From Auriscalpium vulgare (lineage: Eukaryota; Basidiomycota; Agaricomycetes; Russulales; Auriscalpiaceae), in NCBI GenBank assembly GCA_019915015.1, contig JAHBBC010000018.1, positions 248,001-312,000 of the forward strand: DNA of 64,000 nt, read 5' to 3'. Within the stretch, counting starts at the first letter, position 1, and the number at the start of each line of letters is the position of its first letter. The notes beneath the pieces are model-generated. The model was not told where the DNA came from. It did no database searches and saw only the letters and a program-made list of their open reading frames with translations. A program made the translations under genes and the position numbers. Positions 34,901 to 44,900 of this stretch are shown piece after piece.

Positions 34901-37900
34901 TGGAGCGCTTCTGGGGCTTGTTACGGACGTACACTTACGGTTTGGCGCTGTCATTGCGCCCGCCGACATGTATGTGGCCGAGCACGTCCCATTCATGCTG
35001 CTCCTGGGCCGGCCATGGCAGCTACAGAACTACGTGAGCATAGACGAACGCACGCGCGGGACATACCTCGTTTTCAAGGATCCGAACGATACCCGGCGGG
35101 TGCGGTACGAGGTGCGTGTAGCCAAGCGCAATGACGACGATCTAGCGGAAGGAATAGCGTCAGCCTGGATCAGCAGGAGCGGGAAGCACGACGCACCTGT
35201 GCTGAACTCTGTTTACACAACAGGGACTTTGTCTTCCGCCCCAATCGACCCAGCGCGTGGAGCAGCCAACTTGACGACGATACAAGATCTCGATCTCGAT
35301 GAGATAGTGCTGCCGAGCGCCTGGTTGCACGCGGGTCATGCGGAACACTCGGGCAAACGAGCACGGAACATGCACCTGGCAATCATGAACATGAAAGCCT
35401 CGGCAAGTAGCCCCCGCTATGCACGGCAGACACGGCGTATAATCCAGGACAATATCACTGGGTCAGTGGAGTCGACAACATCAGTCCGAGACGATAGGCA
35501 ATATCAATACGACGCACCGGTTCTGGAGGCTGCCCTGGAAGGAGGAATAAAGTCCATTTTTCGGGACAGATACGCACACTTGATATCAAACACTTCAATT
35601 TGGTGGAATTTTCCGGAAGAATCGACCAGCGACAGTGATTGGGAGGATCAAATGGACTACCGGGAGGCTATCAGCGATTACGAAGATCAGTACCGGCTCT
35701 GGGGAAAAGCTGGATACACGCTAGAGCGCCGTCCGGACCTGGTCAAATTAGCGGAGTCCATTTCTTTAGACCTAGCCAAAGGCCGACGAACTAACGACAT
35801 ACCTTTACTGGACGCCGTTCAGAATGCGACGATATCCGCTGACTCGCGGACTGAAATCTCGCAATCAGAAGCCGACTTGTCAATAAAGCCACGATGGGAT
35901 CCAGACAATGACGTACCGTTGAATCTTCACAAAGTGCCCGCCGAGGTCGTCCGCAAAATAGGACCGTACCCCAGTCTCGAAGACGCGATGTTAATGGGTC
36001 CCTATCCATGCCTGGATCATCTGGAGATGTCAGATAAACGAACGCACAACACGCACCTAGCGGTTATGAATCTCAAGGAGGCCTTGTACAACCCCGAATG
36101 GGTGCCCCACGAATTACGTCTAGCTGAGTACAAGAACAATCCATCAGCAAACGCAATAACATCAGCACCAATCAATATGTACAACAAGCACGACGTACCG
36201 TTCCTCGAACTCGCCCTGACCGTGGCCGGGACGAATACCACCGTCCTGAACCACTGCACAAGCCTTCAATCCGAACTCGCGTTGGCGCGGATTTTGAACA
36301 TGAAACCGCCGATGAAACGAATAACGACCGAAGAGGAATGGGAGGCCGAGATGTTTGCTCTCGAGGAGCTGGATGGAATCAAAGACGAAGACTTGTACCT
36401 GGATTGGGGACTGGGTTATGACCATACAGACCCGATCACACTAGCGGAGGAGATTGAATCAGAACTGGCCAGAATCCACCGAGCAGAACACGCACCTGCG
36501 CTGAACTCTGTCCTGAAGGCAGGAACGATAGCGACTACCTCAATGGGCTCAACACTTCGGCGGCCGGTTACTACCACCGCGCGGCGACCCGATCTCGACA
36601 ATTTGGGGTCGTCAAGATCTCAGGAAGGCACGGCGCAGCAGGGAGGGACAAGTGTGTACACGCGGGACACGAAGCTGGACATCACGAACCTAAACGGCAC
36701 TGAGAATAAATCAAGACGCGAGCCCGCCGAACTGCGCAGAGCCGAGTGCGATAACGACGAAATGACGGAGACGATGACATCAGTACGGTTCAGTGGACTC
36801 GAAATGTATGACTCACCCGTCCTGAAGGCTGCCCTGAGCAACTCACTCGTCCCCAACAATTCCGTACACTCGCTCTTGGACGAGGCCGATCGGGGCCGCA
36901 ATTTGGATAACTTGATGATGCACAGGTCGTGCGAGAAGACGGAGCGCTGGGGGGAAGATACGAGAAGCATGGAAACGACCCTTGAAGACACAGAGGGCAT
37001 CGGCCATGGTGATTTGGTCGTAGGTAACCGCAGCGGTACGAATCCGCGCGCGCACGATGAACTAGCGGAGACCGACGTCTCAGCACTGGCCAGTATGCAA
37101 CCAACACCTGACGCACCTGAGCTAGACGACGCTCTGCCCCCAGGAACATTGCTCGCAAACCCATACGGCATTTCAAACTCGCTAACCGACTTTTCGATGC
37201 CACGCCGCTATCTTGACGACTTTGTCCTGTCAGGGCCTTGCGAGCTGGTGGAACGACTGGAGGGAGTAATTGCTGAGTGGAACAAGCTGGAAGTCGCTGG
37301 AACAAAGCAGGGGAAGGTACAAAAGGACGAGGAGAAGGTGGGAGACGAGCACGACTCAACTATGCCTGACTTAGCGCAGGCAGATAACGTGCGGTCCGAC
37401 CGGCCCGTTTTCGCGCCTCCGAGCTGGCCAACGCCGGACCTCATACTCGCTACTTCCTTCGACGACGACGCTCGTTACCATCTCACTCACGCAATCAACG
37501 CCTCCGTCGATCATGTCATCCACCACCAACCCTCTTTCCGTCGCGTCAAGATCGAAGGACCCGTGGTGGAACTAGGGTACTCAGAAGATGCTGAAGGTCG
37601 CGTGGTGCGCGACATAGTAGTTGCGGGTGCGTACGACAGTGCCTACCCTCAAAACGACGACGCTGAACATCGCGGTCCCCGCGAGGATGGTCTCGTGGCG
37701 GACGTCTTCGCCAGAATTGTATACCGGACTCCTCTCGAAGATTGGAATACCGGCGCTGTATCACCCACCGCGTCCGAAGATGGACAATCTAGCTACTACA
37801 CGCCCCCACCGGCCCTTCTCCCGCTTCCCAATGGAAACTCGGGTGGCAGCCATTCCCCTACGCCGCCCATTTCGAACGGACGCAACTCTTCTGCGCAATA

Positions 37901-40900
37901 TGTCGAACGTGGCATGGGTACGCTTACGCCTCGAGCATCGGGCGAGGGCACTTCATCCCCGGATCCCATCGTATCTGCGCTTCCTTCTTCCCCCCAGCTC
38001 GCCGCCGATCCACTTCTCCCTGACGCACCCATCATATCCCAGTCGTTGCTGGTACTTCCCATTCTCAACGAGCCGCAGTACACCGCCGTTGTCGCCCGCG
38101 TTGCCGAACGCCTGGAACAGCTGAACGAGGTCTACGACGAGAACGCCCGGTTCGCTAGCATTTCGGTGGGCTGCGCAGACGTCAAGGCGATTCTAGCTGC
38201 CGCCAAAACCGTCCAAGACGAGGCCGATCGACTCATTCGGTGCGCCAAGTCTATGCACAATTTTCTGTGCCTGGCACTCGACCGTGAATTTCGTCACACA
38301 AAGAAACGACTCGACGACGAACGCGTCGCCGCCGTGGCACTAATGACTGACCGGTACGTGAACGAGCAAGCAGCCGTTGTTTCGGACGAGGCTATGGACA
38401 AATCATTGGCGGTCGAGATCGCCGGGCTGCCCGATACCATCTATCCACGCCAACACCATCCCTCTGTTGTCCACGCTATTGCGCAGCAGCTCCTACCCCA
38501 TCGACCATCGCTCCGTGCAATCCAAGGTTATCTACAGAGTATTCTAGAGCCGCAAACGTCGCCCGCACCGAGCGACGAGGCGGCCGCACACGAACTCGAG
38601 GCCTATTATGCGTATCTCGACTATTTGATGCAACGCCGTCGACTTCTCTCAGCACCAGACGCGCCAGCGGCCATCGCGCAGCTCGACAAGCACGCAGCCG
38701 CTCAGGGCATCGACACCTCTCGCTACTCACCCGTCCCGGACCCCGAAGACGTGCCTGTCGGGATAGGCGGAGTACGTGGCGCTAGCAACCAGTTATTATT
38801 GGACAAGACTGATCCATTCATTCAGACATCCGCCAATCGAGAGCCGTCTCCAAGCGTGCTCGACAAGCCGGCCCCAGCGCCCATCTTCGTGGGAATCAGT
38901 CACGCACCCTCTCCAACAACCTTCGACCTCCCCGTCTCCAGTACTGGTACCGATACCAGCCCGTCAAAGGACGACACGGGGGTCGTGAAGTTCGTTGCGA
39001 CCACTCCGTCAAGCCCGCTCTTGTCTCCAGCCATGAAGCAGCTTGGCGACGCGGTCGAGAGCGACGGCTGGGCGCGGACTGACACCGAACTCGTGTACCC
39101 CGCGTCTTTGTCTCCTGGTACCCGGGCGTTCGTCGACAGCCCTCCGGAGCTTTTCCTTCCCAGTCCCCTCGCTCGGGTTGCGCAAAATATCGAGTACCTT
39201 GACGAAGAACATCATCTCGACAGCGGACCCTACAGCGAACGGTCTTACTCTGATTACAGCGGCCTGAACGGGTACCCGCCTGATACGGACTCAGATTTGG
39301 CTGCGCTCTCGGCTGCGTGGAGGCCGAATCCGGCGCAAGAGGCTGCAGGACTCAATGATACCCAACTTGACGTGCGTATCCTCGCACGAAATCAAGCAGA
39401 CGGACGACTCAAATTTATTCAGCGACACATTGAGTGTGAGAACCCAGACTGCGATGCTCTAGACGCGTCACGTCCTGCCTCACCGCCGCCTCCCCCTCGT
39501 CCCACGTCACCGCCTCCTGTTTCGGTATGGAGCCAGTACGAGTACATCCGGCGTCACGACCATGGTATTGATTTCACACCCACGAGCCAGTATGGACGCC
39601 CAGTTGAGACCCCACTAGTCCCTGACCGTCTCGCGCGCGCACGACACATCTCTCCCATCGCTGACTCTGCCGACCTGTCGGTCAAGCCTGAGACAGACGA
39701 CGGACCACCCCCACTGGAAACAGACGACGAAGACAGCGGCGAGGACGAAGAGCAGGAGGACGAGGCGGATGCAAACGAGACGGATGATGAAGACGACATG
39801 GACTTGGACCAGGAGGAGGCCGATGAAGACGGTAGCGGGGAGGATGACCCAGAGCACCAGGAGGACGACGAGGACGACGGCCCAAACGAAGATGGCGGAC
39901 TCGACGGCGACACCGCTATGAGCGACGACGACGAGTCTGCCGACAACCAGGATCCCGCTACGGTCGTCGCCGACCAAGATTTGATCGACAACGCGCGCAA
40001 AGCCCGTGAGCAAATCACCGGTCGCAGTTCCAAGCGCATTCGTTCACGTTCGACATCCCGCTCTCGCTCGCCACCCGCTTTCGTAGGATTCGCCGGCTCC
40101 AAGCGCTATATCATCGAACCCAGCGCACCAGTTGTGTCCCGTACGCTTGCACCCCTCCTTAACGGCGATCACCATCACGAACCACGACCCCGTCGGTCAT
40201 ACGCAACTCGCACTGGGGGCAAACCTAACAAACGCTCCTCTCGACAAGCTCGTCAGTTGCAGTCACGCCAGTCGCCGCCGTCTGCGGGAAACAGCTTGCC
40301 ACGAAAGTCACGTCGTCCAACCGTAAAGGATGAGTCCGAATCCGAGAGTGAGAAGACAGGTCCATCGTCAACTAGACATCCGTCGGCGCCACTAGAGCCT
40401 GAGGTCCACCGCTCGCACTACACACCGACGCCCTTCGGTCTTGAGCGACCACGCGTGCATACCACGGTTTTTCAATCTATGAATGCTGATGGACCTAGCC
40501 AGTCGGGCAACCAGCCTGCGCGGCCAGCGCAAATGCCGGCGATGTCCACCCTCAACCCCTTGGCGACTCGTTTTGTCTCTGGAGGTACGCTTCACGTATC
40601 GGCAACAGACTTCGCGGCTTACATGGAGGCAAACTATCCGCTAGAACGTACCCCGCTCGATCCAATTCCCCCACCGACTCTTCCTGCGATGTTTGGTTCC
40701 ATGGGTATTCAGCTTCCTCAGCGCACCGACGCCACGATGCTTGTCCAAGTCATCAGCTGCGTGTACGAGCATTTTCGGGGCCAAGTCCGAATGCTGGTGC
40801 TGCATGTGCGACAGGCAATCTATGAGATCTATTACATACGACGCGCCAAGAATCTCCCCGAGAGCCGTTATGCCATGGAACGTCTTGATGGGATCCTCTC

Positions 40901-41273
40901 GCGCATCGAGGCAGTTCTTCGCGGCCTTACCAGCGTCCCGGTTCAAGCTGCGCCCATGCCCGTTCCATTCATTGCTCACATGTATCGAAATGCATTGTGT
41001 CGTCCATCCGAAGCAGCTCTCATTGAGACAGCGATCACTCTATTCCGAGCCCGCGACGATCTCGAGGTCTCCACCCTCCTCCATCAGTTTCTTCGTATGC
41101 GATACGGAGATGACGTCCTCATCTCGACGATTGTCGGGTACGGTTGCCTCGATGGACCGTCGTTCGCTTATACCGTCCGCGACTACGACAACGGAGTGCA
41201 CGACTCGGACGAGCTCGCTCGTCGCCTCAACTACGATATTTGGCAAGAGCGTCCCACCGGGGCTACGGCTTGA
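31974..41273 (+). CDS. Giant Gag-protease polyprotein with long extra region
   Basis: From the first ATG inside the element the frame runs about 3099 codons. Residues 1-90 are Pro-rich. Residues about 90-290 are a Gag capsid-like region (DLRAWKRYAREFIKIAGWL, then ELNIHFWTGIGRRLRRRVED). An acidic/Ser stretch follows. A CCHC zinc knuckle lies near residue 505 (CFGCGGTGHSVGNC). The aspartic protease lies at residues about 920-1020, with active-site DTGS at 34791 and the LLLGRPW flap-side motif. Then come about 2000 residues without known domain: seven loose repeats (35187-37150), helical and Pro/Ser-rich parts, an Asp/Glu-rich tract near 39720-39930, and a helical C-terminal domain. Pol is in another frame, so RT needs frameshift, splicing or a separate start. 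Confidence 0.85.
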   Translation: MANFSEQEEGSSSQGPGTYGYANPHPDVPPHIPDPAYPAYNATGGGAPPPPPPPPPGNAYVPPVQPPPPGPPPVPRQAAGTYRLSVLSLPLPGTKHAPPKFRGDYSEVARFIWLYERLCVEHNVVLDEERCRGIIQYCSRSVREFIEALRSYTTPSWLLLRRDLENYYDAARYDERYQKKDLVALVKKTRGKRMGDLRAWKRYAREFIKIAGWLRHEGRLTERELNIHFWTGIGRRLRRRVEDRLVASDPLYDRREPFTMENVNVMAEGILQRGKFDEEMEDSEDSYDSDWSGQSDSESESSSDEDERHSRKSSTKKKSKPKAKGKTVRFEVDESKTTRKTRAGSKAAKTDGEAVTGMIQQMRSMSLRDDRYPLLYFQALKLDSDIASIVAAPDLSHPPAQVFVSPPTNSYSQPARYTSSPVQYPQQYSPPPVQYQQSYSPPPMQYSSPAQQQQPYAPIQTYAAQGPVTGTNAVPIGQRDAPPHMQSPGSQQPNAPPYTSQNRGCFGCGGTGHSVGNCGILRGMVDSGVIRRGYKGQYMRMDGSYLERLGNETIVQAIERERMFQTASKPPPVPAARSNLVTFQESDSESDEDSEYDSPVDWVNWMQGEEPDSDDESDSEDELDVYPVTRSSNGNRSTRKEVFDGVHMPPRTPTKSAGSHRPTEKKGSTHLRPSQRDNVERASTAPRIPGEQSVHPRKKGGNTARQTSAVKEALEYAERVPAQPTRVVLPESAPVTTPQEPVEREDEPSPLPQEPDESFEPLETHEKTERTRIVPMDTQPTFLPQHENEFLEDNEPASQPSTRTTDNQKRKERTTAGAAPNASPPVESSTRKAAVTKATPRTSVISRIVDPKTVLGQVLSTPVQLAFGDILGVSRDLSNLLADSIKMKNTKTGLTVARAALPGTPRSVARAPESRPVCARSSLIEIRVQIEGQDVDAIVDTGSQLNIVRRDVWEDLVKKPVDIRRATRMNDVNGGDGALLGLVTDVHLRFGAVIAPADMYVAEHVPFMLLLGRPWQLQNYVSIDERTRGTYLVFKDPNDTRRVRYEVRVAKRNDDDLAEGIASAWISRSGKHDAPVLNSVYTTGTLSSAPIDPARGAANLTTIQDLDLDEIVLPSAWLHAGHAEHSGKRARNMHLAIMNMKASASSPRYARQTRRIIQDNITGSVESTTSVRDDRQYQYDAPVLEAALEGGIKSIFRDRYAHLISNTSIWWNFPEESTSDSDWEDQMDYREAISDYEDQYRLWGKAGYTLERRPDLVKLAESISLDLAKGRRTNDIPLLDAVQNATISADSRTEISQSEADLSIKPRWDPDNDVPLNLHKVPAEVVRKIGPYPSLEDAMLMGPYPCLDHLEMSDKRTHNTHLAVMNLKEALYNPEWVPHELRLAEYKNNPSANAITSAPINMYNKHDVPFLELALTVAGTNTTVLNHCTSLQSELALARILNMKPPMKRITTEEEWEAEMFALEELDGIKDEDLYLDWGLGYDHTDPITLAEEIESELARIHRAEHAPALNSVLKAGTIATTSMGSTLRRPVTTTARRPDLDNLGSSRSQEGTAQQGGTSVYTRDTKLDITNLNGTENKSRREPAELRRAECDNDEMTETMTSVRFSGLEMYDSPVLKAALSNSLVPNNSVHSLLDEADRGRNLDNLMMHRSCEKTERWGEDTRSMETTLEDTEGIGHGDLVVGNRSGTNPRAHDELAETDVSALASMQPTPDAPELDDALPPGTLLANPYGISNSLTDFSMPRRYLDDFVLSGPCELVERLEGVIAEWNKLEVAGTKQGKVQKDEEKVGDEHDSTMPDLAQADNVRSDRPVFAPPSWPTPDLILATSFDDDARYHLTHAINASVDHVIHHQPSFRRVKIEGPVVELGYSEDAEGRVVRDIVVAGAYDSAYPQNDDAEHRGPREDGLVADVFARIVYRTPLEDWNTGAVSPTASEDGQSSYYTPPPALLPLPNGNSGGSHSPTPPISNGRNSSAQYVERGMGTLTPRASGEGTSSPDPIVSALPSSPQLAADPLLPDAPIISQSLLVLPILNEPQYTAVVARVAERLEQLNEVYDENARFASISVGCADVKAILAAAKTVQDEADRLIRCAKSMHNFLCLALDREFRHTKKRLDDERVAAVALMTDRYVNEQAAVVSDEAMDKSLAVEIAGLPDTIYPRQHHPSVVHAIAQQLLPHRPSLRAIQGYLQSILEPQTSPAPSDEAAAHELEAYYAYLDYLMQRRRLLSAPDAPAAIAQLDKHAAAQGIDTSRYSPVPDPEDVPVGIGGVRGASNQLLLDKTDPFIQTSANREPSPSVLDKPAPAPIFVGISHAPSPTTFDLPVSSTGTDTSPSKDDTGVVKFVATTPSSPLLSPAMKQLGDAVESDGWARTDTELVYPASLSPGTRAFVDSPPELFLPSPLARVAQNIEYLDEEHHLDSGPYSERSYSDYSGLNGYPPDTDSDLAALSAAWRPNPAQEAAGLNDTQLDVRILARNQADGRLKFIQRHIECENPDCDALDASRPASPPPPPRPTSPPPVSVWSQYEYIRRHDHGIDFTPTSQYGRPVETPLVPDRLARARHISPIADSADLSVKPETDDGPPPLETDDEDSGEDEEQEDEADANETDDEDDMDLDQEEADEDGSGEDDPEHQEDDEDDGPNEDGGLDGDTAMSDDDESADNQDPATVVADQDLIDNARKAREQITGRSSKRIRSRSTSRSRSPPAFVGFAGSKRYIIEPSAPVVSRTLAPLLNGDHHHEPRPRRSYATRTGGKPNKRSSRQARQLQSRQSPPSAGNSLPRKSRRPTVKDESESESEKTGPSSTRHPSAPLEPEVHRSHYTPTPFGLERPRVHTTVFQSMNADGPSQSGNQPARPAQMPAMSTLNPLATRFVSGGTLHVSATDFAAYMEANYPLERTPLDPIPPPTLPAMFGSMGIQLPQRTDATMLVQVISCVYEHFRGQVRMLVLHVRQAIYEIYYIRRAKNLPESRYAMERLDGILSRIEAVLRGLTSVPVQAAPMPVPFIAHMYRNALCRPSEAALIETAITLFRARDDLEVSTLLHQFLRMRYGDDVLISTIVGYGCLDGPSFAYTVRDYDNGVHDSDELARRLNYDIWQERPTGATA
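35187..37150 (+). repeat. Seven divergent ~100-residue modules after the protease
   Basis: The motif D-x-P-x-L-(N/E/D/K)-x-(A/V) recurs as HDAPVLNSV, YDAPVLEAA, NDIPLLDAV, HDVPFLELA, HAPALNSV, YDSPVLKAA and DAPELDDA. These lie near 35187, 35509, 35793, 36190, 36489, 36808 and 37110, spaced 280-400 bp. Two copies also share a second motif (MHLAIMNMKAS and THLAVMNLKEA). Identity is low, so the duplications are old. Confidence 0.6.
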
Positions 41274-41946
41274 AGTCTCGGCTCATATCTATCTATTCAC
41301 CGCTAACTCTTCTCATTGTCAGTTCATTTCTGCTGCGTATCTTTCTCTCCATGCTCGTGCTCTGCCTGTTTTCCCTATGCACGCTCACTCGTTATCCAAG
41401 TTCCCCGCGTCTGGCTCGTCATCCAAGTTCCCCGCGGATGGCCAAGTAATCGTGTGCGTATCTCGCGCTTGTGCAATCACTCCAGTTCTAATCCAATCCT
41501 GGCTCGCAGATGATCTACTGGCTGTTCCTCATCCATCTCTTCCCCTCTCGACTCATTCTCTCGACGTTCCGCTGAGCCGTCGCTCGTCTCTGTACACATG
41601 CATTCCACACTTACTATCGTCATCTCTTCTCGCGTTATGTGATATGGTACCCTCGCCGCGTTCGCTCTGGCACGATGTCGTAGATCTCGCCGTTTGTTTA
41701 CCATCCACTTGGGCTGCCAGCCAAGAACAGTCTTCGGTTATGCGTTCTGCTTGTAACTCTCGCATTCACGTTTCGAATAACGATGTTTCGATTCATGCTC
41801 CATCCCGCTGTGACCGTCTCGCTCGCAACACTCTCAATGCAGCTGGTCGACTTCCAGTCTGCCTATTCATGACCCGCACTCCATCCTCATCTTCCCAGCC
41901 CGCTCTCACCGCTGCTCCGATTTTGTTACCCAACGAAGATACAAGC
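41274..41946 (+). other. Region between Gag-protease stop and first pol ATG
   Basis: The pol frame is open through this stretch, but its translation is Ser/Leu-rich and unlike a conserved domain. It holds two direct copies of ATCCAAGTTCCCCGCG (41394 and 41421). A near-identical copy lies at the edge of the 3' LTR (45219-45238). It may be a spacer, an intron or a relic junction. Confidence 0.5.
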
Positions 41947-44900
41947 ATGGATGCAAATTGGTCAGACCCTGGAATCACTGAAGTATATTTTGCGTTGCCT
42001 TCGGGTGACGTATGCACGGCATACAAACGAGTCGATCAGAAGGTGCGACCAATACCGGGCGTGTTTCCGCAGGACGCGCGCGTGGAACGTCGTATACCCG
42101 AGGACCCACTCTTCTCGCTGCCACCACTGTCGCCGCATCCCCCAGAATTCGCACCAACCGAACGTATTTCAGAAGACGGCATGGCACGGCTACAGATAAA
42201 CTCTGAAGGATTCTTGCTACCGGAGGAAGTGAAGCTATTCAAACACATCATGGTGTTGAATGAGCAGGCGCTAGCCTTCGCCGATGATCAACGCGGGACC
42301 ATCAAAGACTCCTACATGACTCCATACATCATTCCTACCGTTCCGCACGAGCCATGGGTGCATCGCAATATTCCTATCCCGCCTGGGATTAAAATGAAGG
42401 TCCTCGACTTGCTACGCGAAAAGATGCACGCGGGCGTATACGAACCAAGCCAGTCTAGTTATCGTTCTCGCTGGTTTTGCGTCGTCAAGAAGAACGGGAA
42501 ACTGCGCATCGTCCATGATTTACAGCCATTGAACAAGGTTACCATCAAAGACGCTGGGTTGCCACCTGTGCTCGATGATTTCGTGGAACCTTTTGGTGGA
42601 CGCCAATGCAGTACCGTATTTGATCTATTCTGGGGCTTTGACGCTAGGAAGATACATCCCAAATCCCGTGATCTCACTGCATTTCAGACACCCCTAGGAC
42701 AGCTGCGAATCACATCGATTCCAATGGGATTCACCAACTCTCCTGCAGAGTTCCAGAACTGCATGGCGTTTATTCTCCAAGATGAGATCCCAGAATCGGC
42801 AAATATCTTCATTGACGACGTTGCTATCCGGGGTCCCGCATCACAATATCTAGACGCCACAGGGCAGCCGGAGATCCTAGTGGAGAATCCAGGGATCAGG
42901 AGATTCATCTGGGAACACGCGCTAGACGTTCATAGAATCATGCACCGCATCAAATGCGCCGGAGGAACTTTCAACCCGTCCAAGGCTCAGGTCTGTGCAC
43001 CCAAGGTGTCTATTCTAGGTCAGACGTGCTCAGCCGAGGGACGGACTCCGGACGATAAGAAGGTGGACAAGATTCTCACGTGGCCAGACCTCACGAACCC
43101 AACGGAAGTACGCGGATTCCTTGGTCTGTGTGGCACTGTGCGAATCTGGATCCCCAACTATTCAATGGAAGCGCGACCCCTAACGGAGTTGACCCGCAAG
43201 GACGAGGAGTTTGTATGGGACGCGCGGCGCAAAGAAGCTTTCGAGCGCTTGAAAAAGCTTATCACGTCATCACCCGCCCTGCGAGCCATCGATTACACAT
43301 CTCCCAATCCTGTCATCCTCTCGGTTGATACCAGTTATATTGCTACGGGTTTCATCTTGTCTCAGCTAGACGAAGAAGGTCGTCGGCGTCCTGCACGATA
43401 TGGGTCGTTACCCATGGGCGACGTCGAGAGCCGATATTCGCAGCCGAAACTAGAACTCTATGGTCTCTACCGAGCGTTGCGCCACTACGCCTTACACATC
43501 ATCGGTGTTACCAGTTTCTATGTGGAAGTCGACGCCCAGTACATCAAAGGAATGCTCAAGGCGCCCGATCTGCAGCCTAGCGCGTCCATTAATCGGTGGA
43601 TCCAGGGCATTCTCATGTATGACTTTACCTTGGTGCATGTGCCAGGCGTTCGTTTCAAGGGGCCCGACGGACTCTCCCGCAAGGCACTTGCTCCGAACGA
43701 AGCGGTAGTTCCCGACGATGATTCCTGGTTGGACGATATTGCCTTATACGCAATAGACGGTGACCGTAACTTCCCACCGCGCTCGTCGAACTTGGTTCAT
43801 GTGTTTCCTGCTATCGCCAGCAACACTATTGCGGTCTCGTCACAGGACACGGCTCTGCTCGAGATTGGCACTTTCCTAGCCAAATCGAAGTTCCCTTCAC
43901 ACGTAGAGACGCCCAAAGATATCCAACGGTTTCTCGCACAAGCAGCACAGTACATGCTCAGAGACGATGCTCTCTTCCGTCGGAATGGAGAATTGATTCC
44001 CCTGAAGGTTATCTTTGACGTCGGGCAGCGTCGCGCCATCTTGATCAACGCTCACGAAGATCTAGGCCACCGAGGCGAGCGCGCAGTATTCGAAATGGTT
44101 AGACTGCGCTTCTTCTGGCCACACATGGGCGCCGATGTCCGTCACCACGTGGCGTCTTGTCATGAATGCCAACTTCGCAAAACACTGAAGGGACGCATAC
44201 CCATCACGGTATCCACTCCGGCAACACTCTGGACCAAGATTTATGTTGATGTCATGTACATGCCCAAGGTTCGCGGGTACCGCTACATCGTGGCGGCACG
44301 CGACGATTTGTCCCGTGTTTCAGAAGGACGGGCGTTGCGCCATGCCGATGCCAAGTCACTGGCTAGCTTCTTCTGGGAACAGATATATTGCCGCTACGGC
44401 GTTGTCGGCCGAGTCGTCACGGACAATGGGCCTGAGGTTCAAGGAGCTTTCACTTTGCTTCTAGAAAGGATGGGTATTCCACATGTTCGTGTCTCGCCAT
44501 ACAATGCCCAGGCCAACGGAGTGGTGGAAAGAGGTCACTTCATCATCCGGGAAGCAATCGTCAAAGCATGCCAGGGCAAGATTGGTTTATGGCCGAGCAA
44601 GGTCCCCGTCGCGTTCTTTGCCGACAAAATTACGATCAGCCGCTCAACGGGCTTCTCCCCATACTATCTTCTCCACGGCGTTCATCCTGTCCTTCCATTC
44701 GATTTAACCGAGGCCACTTTTATGGTTGACGGTTTCCGTGCAAATCTCTCGTCGGACGATCTGCTAGCCTTGCGGATTCGACAACTCGAGAAGCGCCCGG
44801 AGGATGTAGCCCGTGCGGCCAGAATGCTTGCCAAGTATCGCTTCACGTCCAAGGACAAATTTGAACGACGCTTTCACTCCAGGATTCGTACCGAAGCGTT

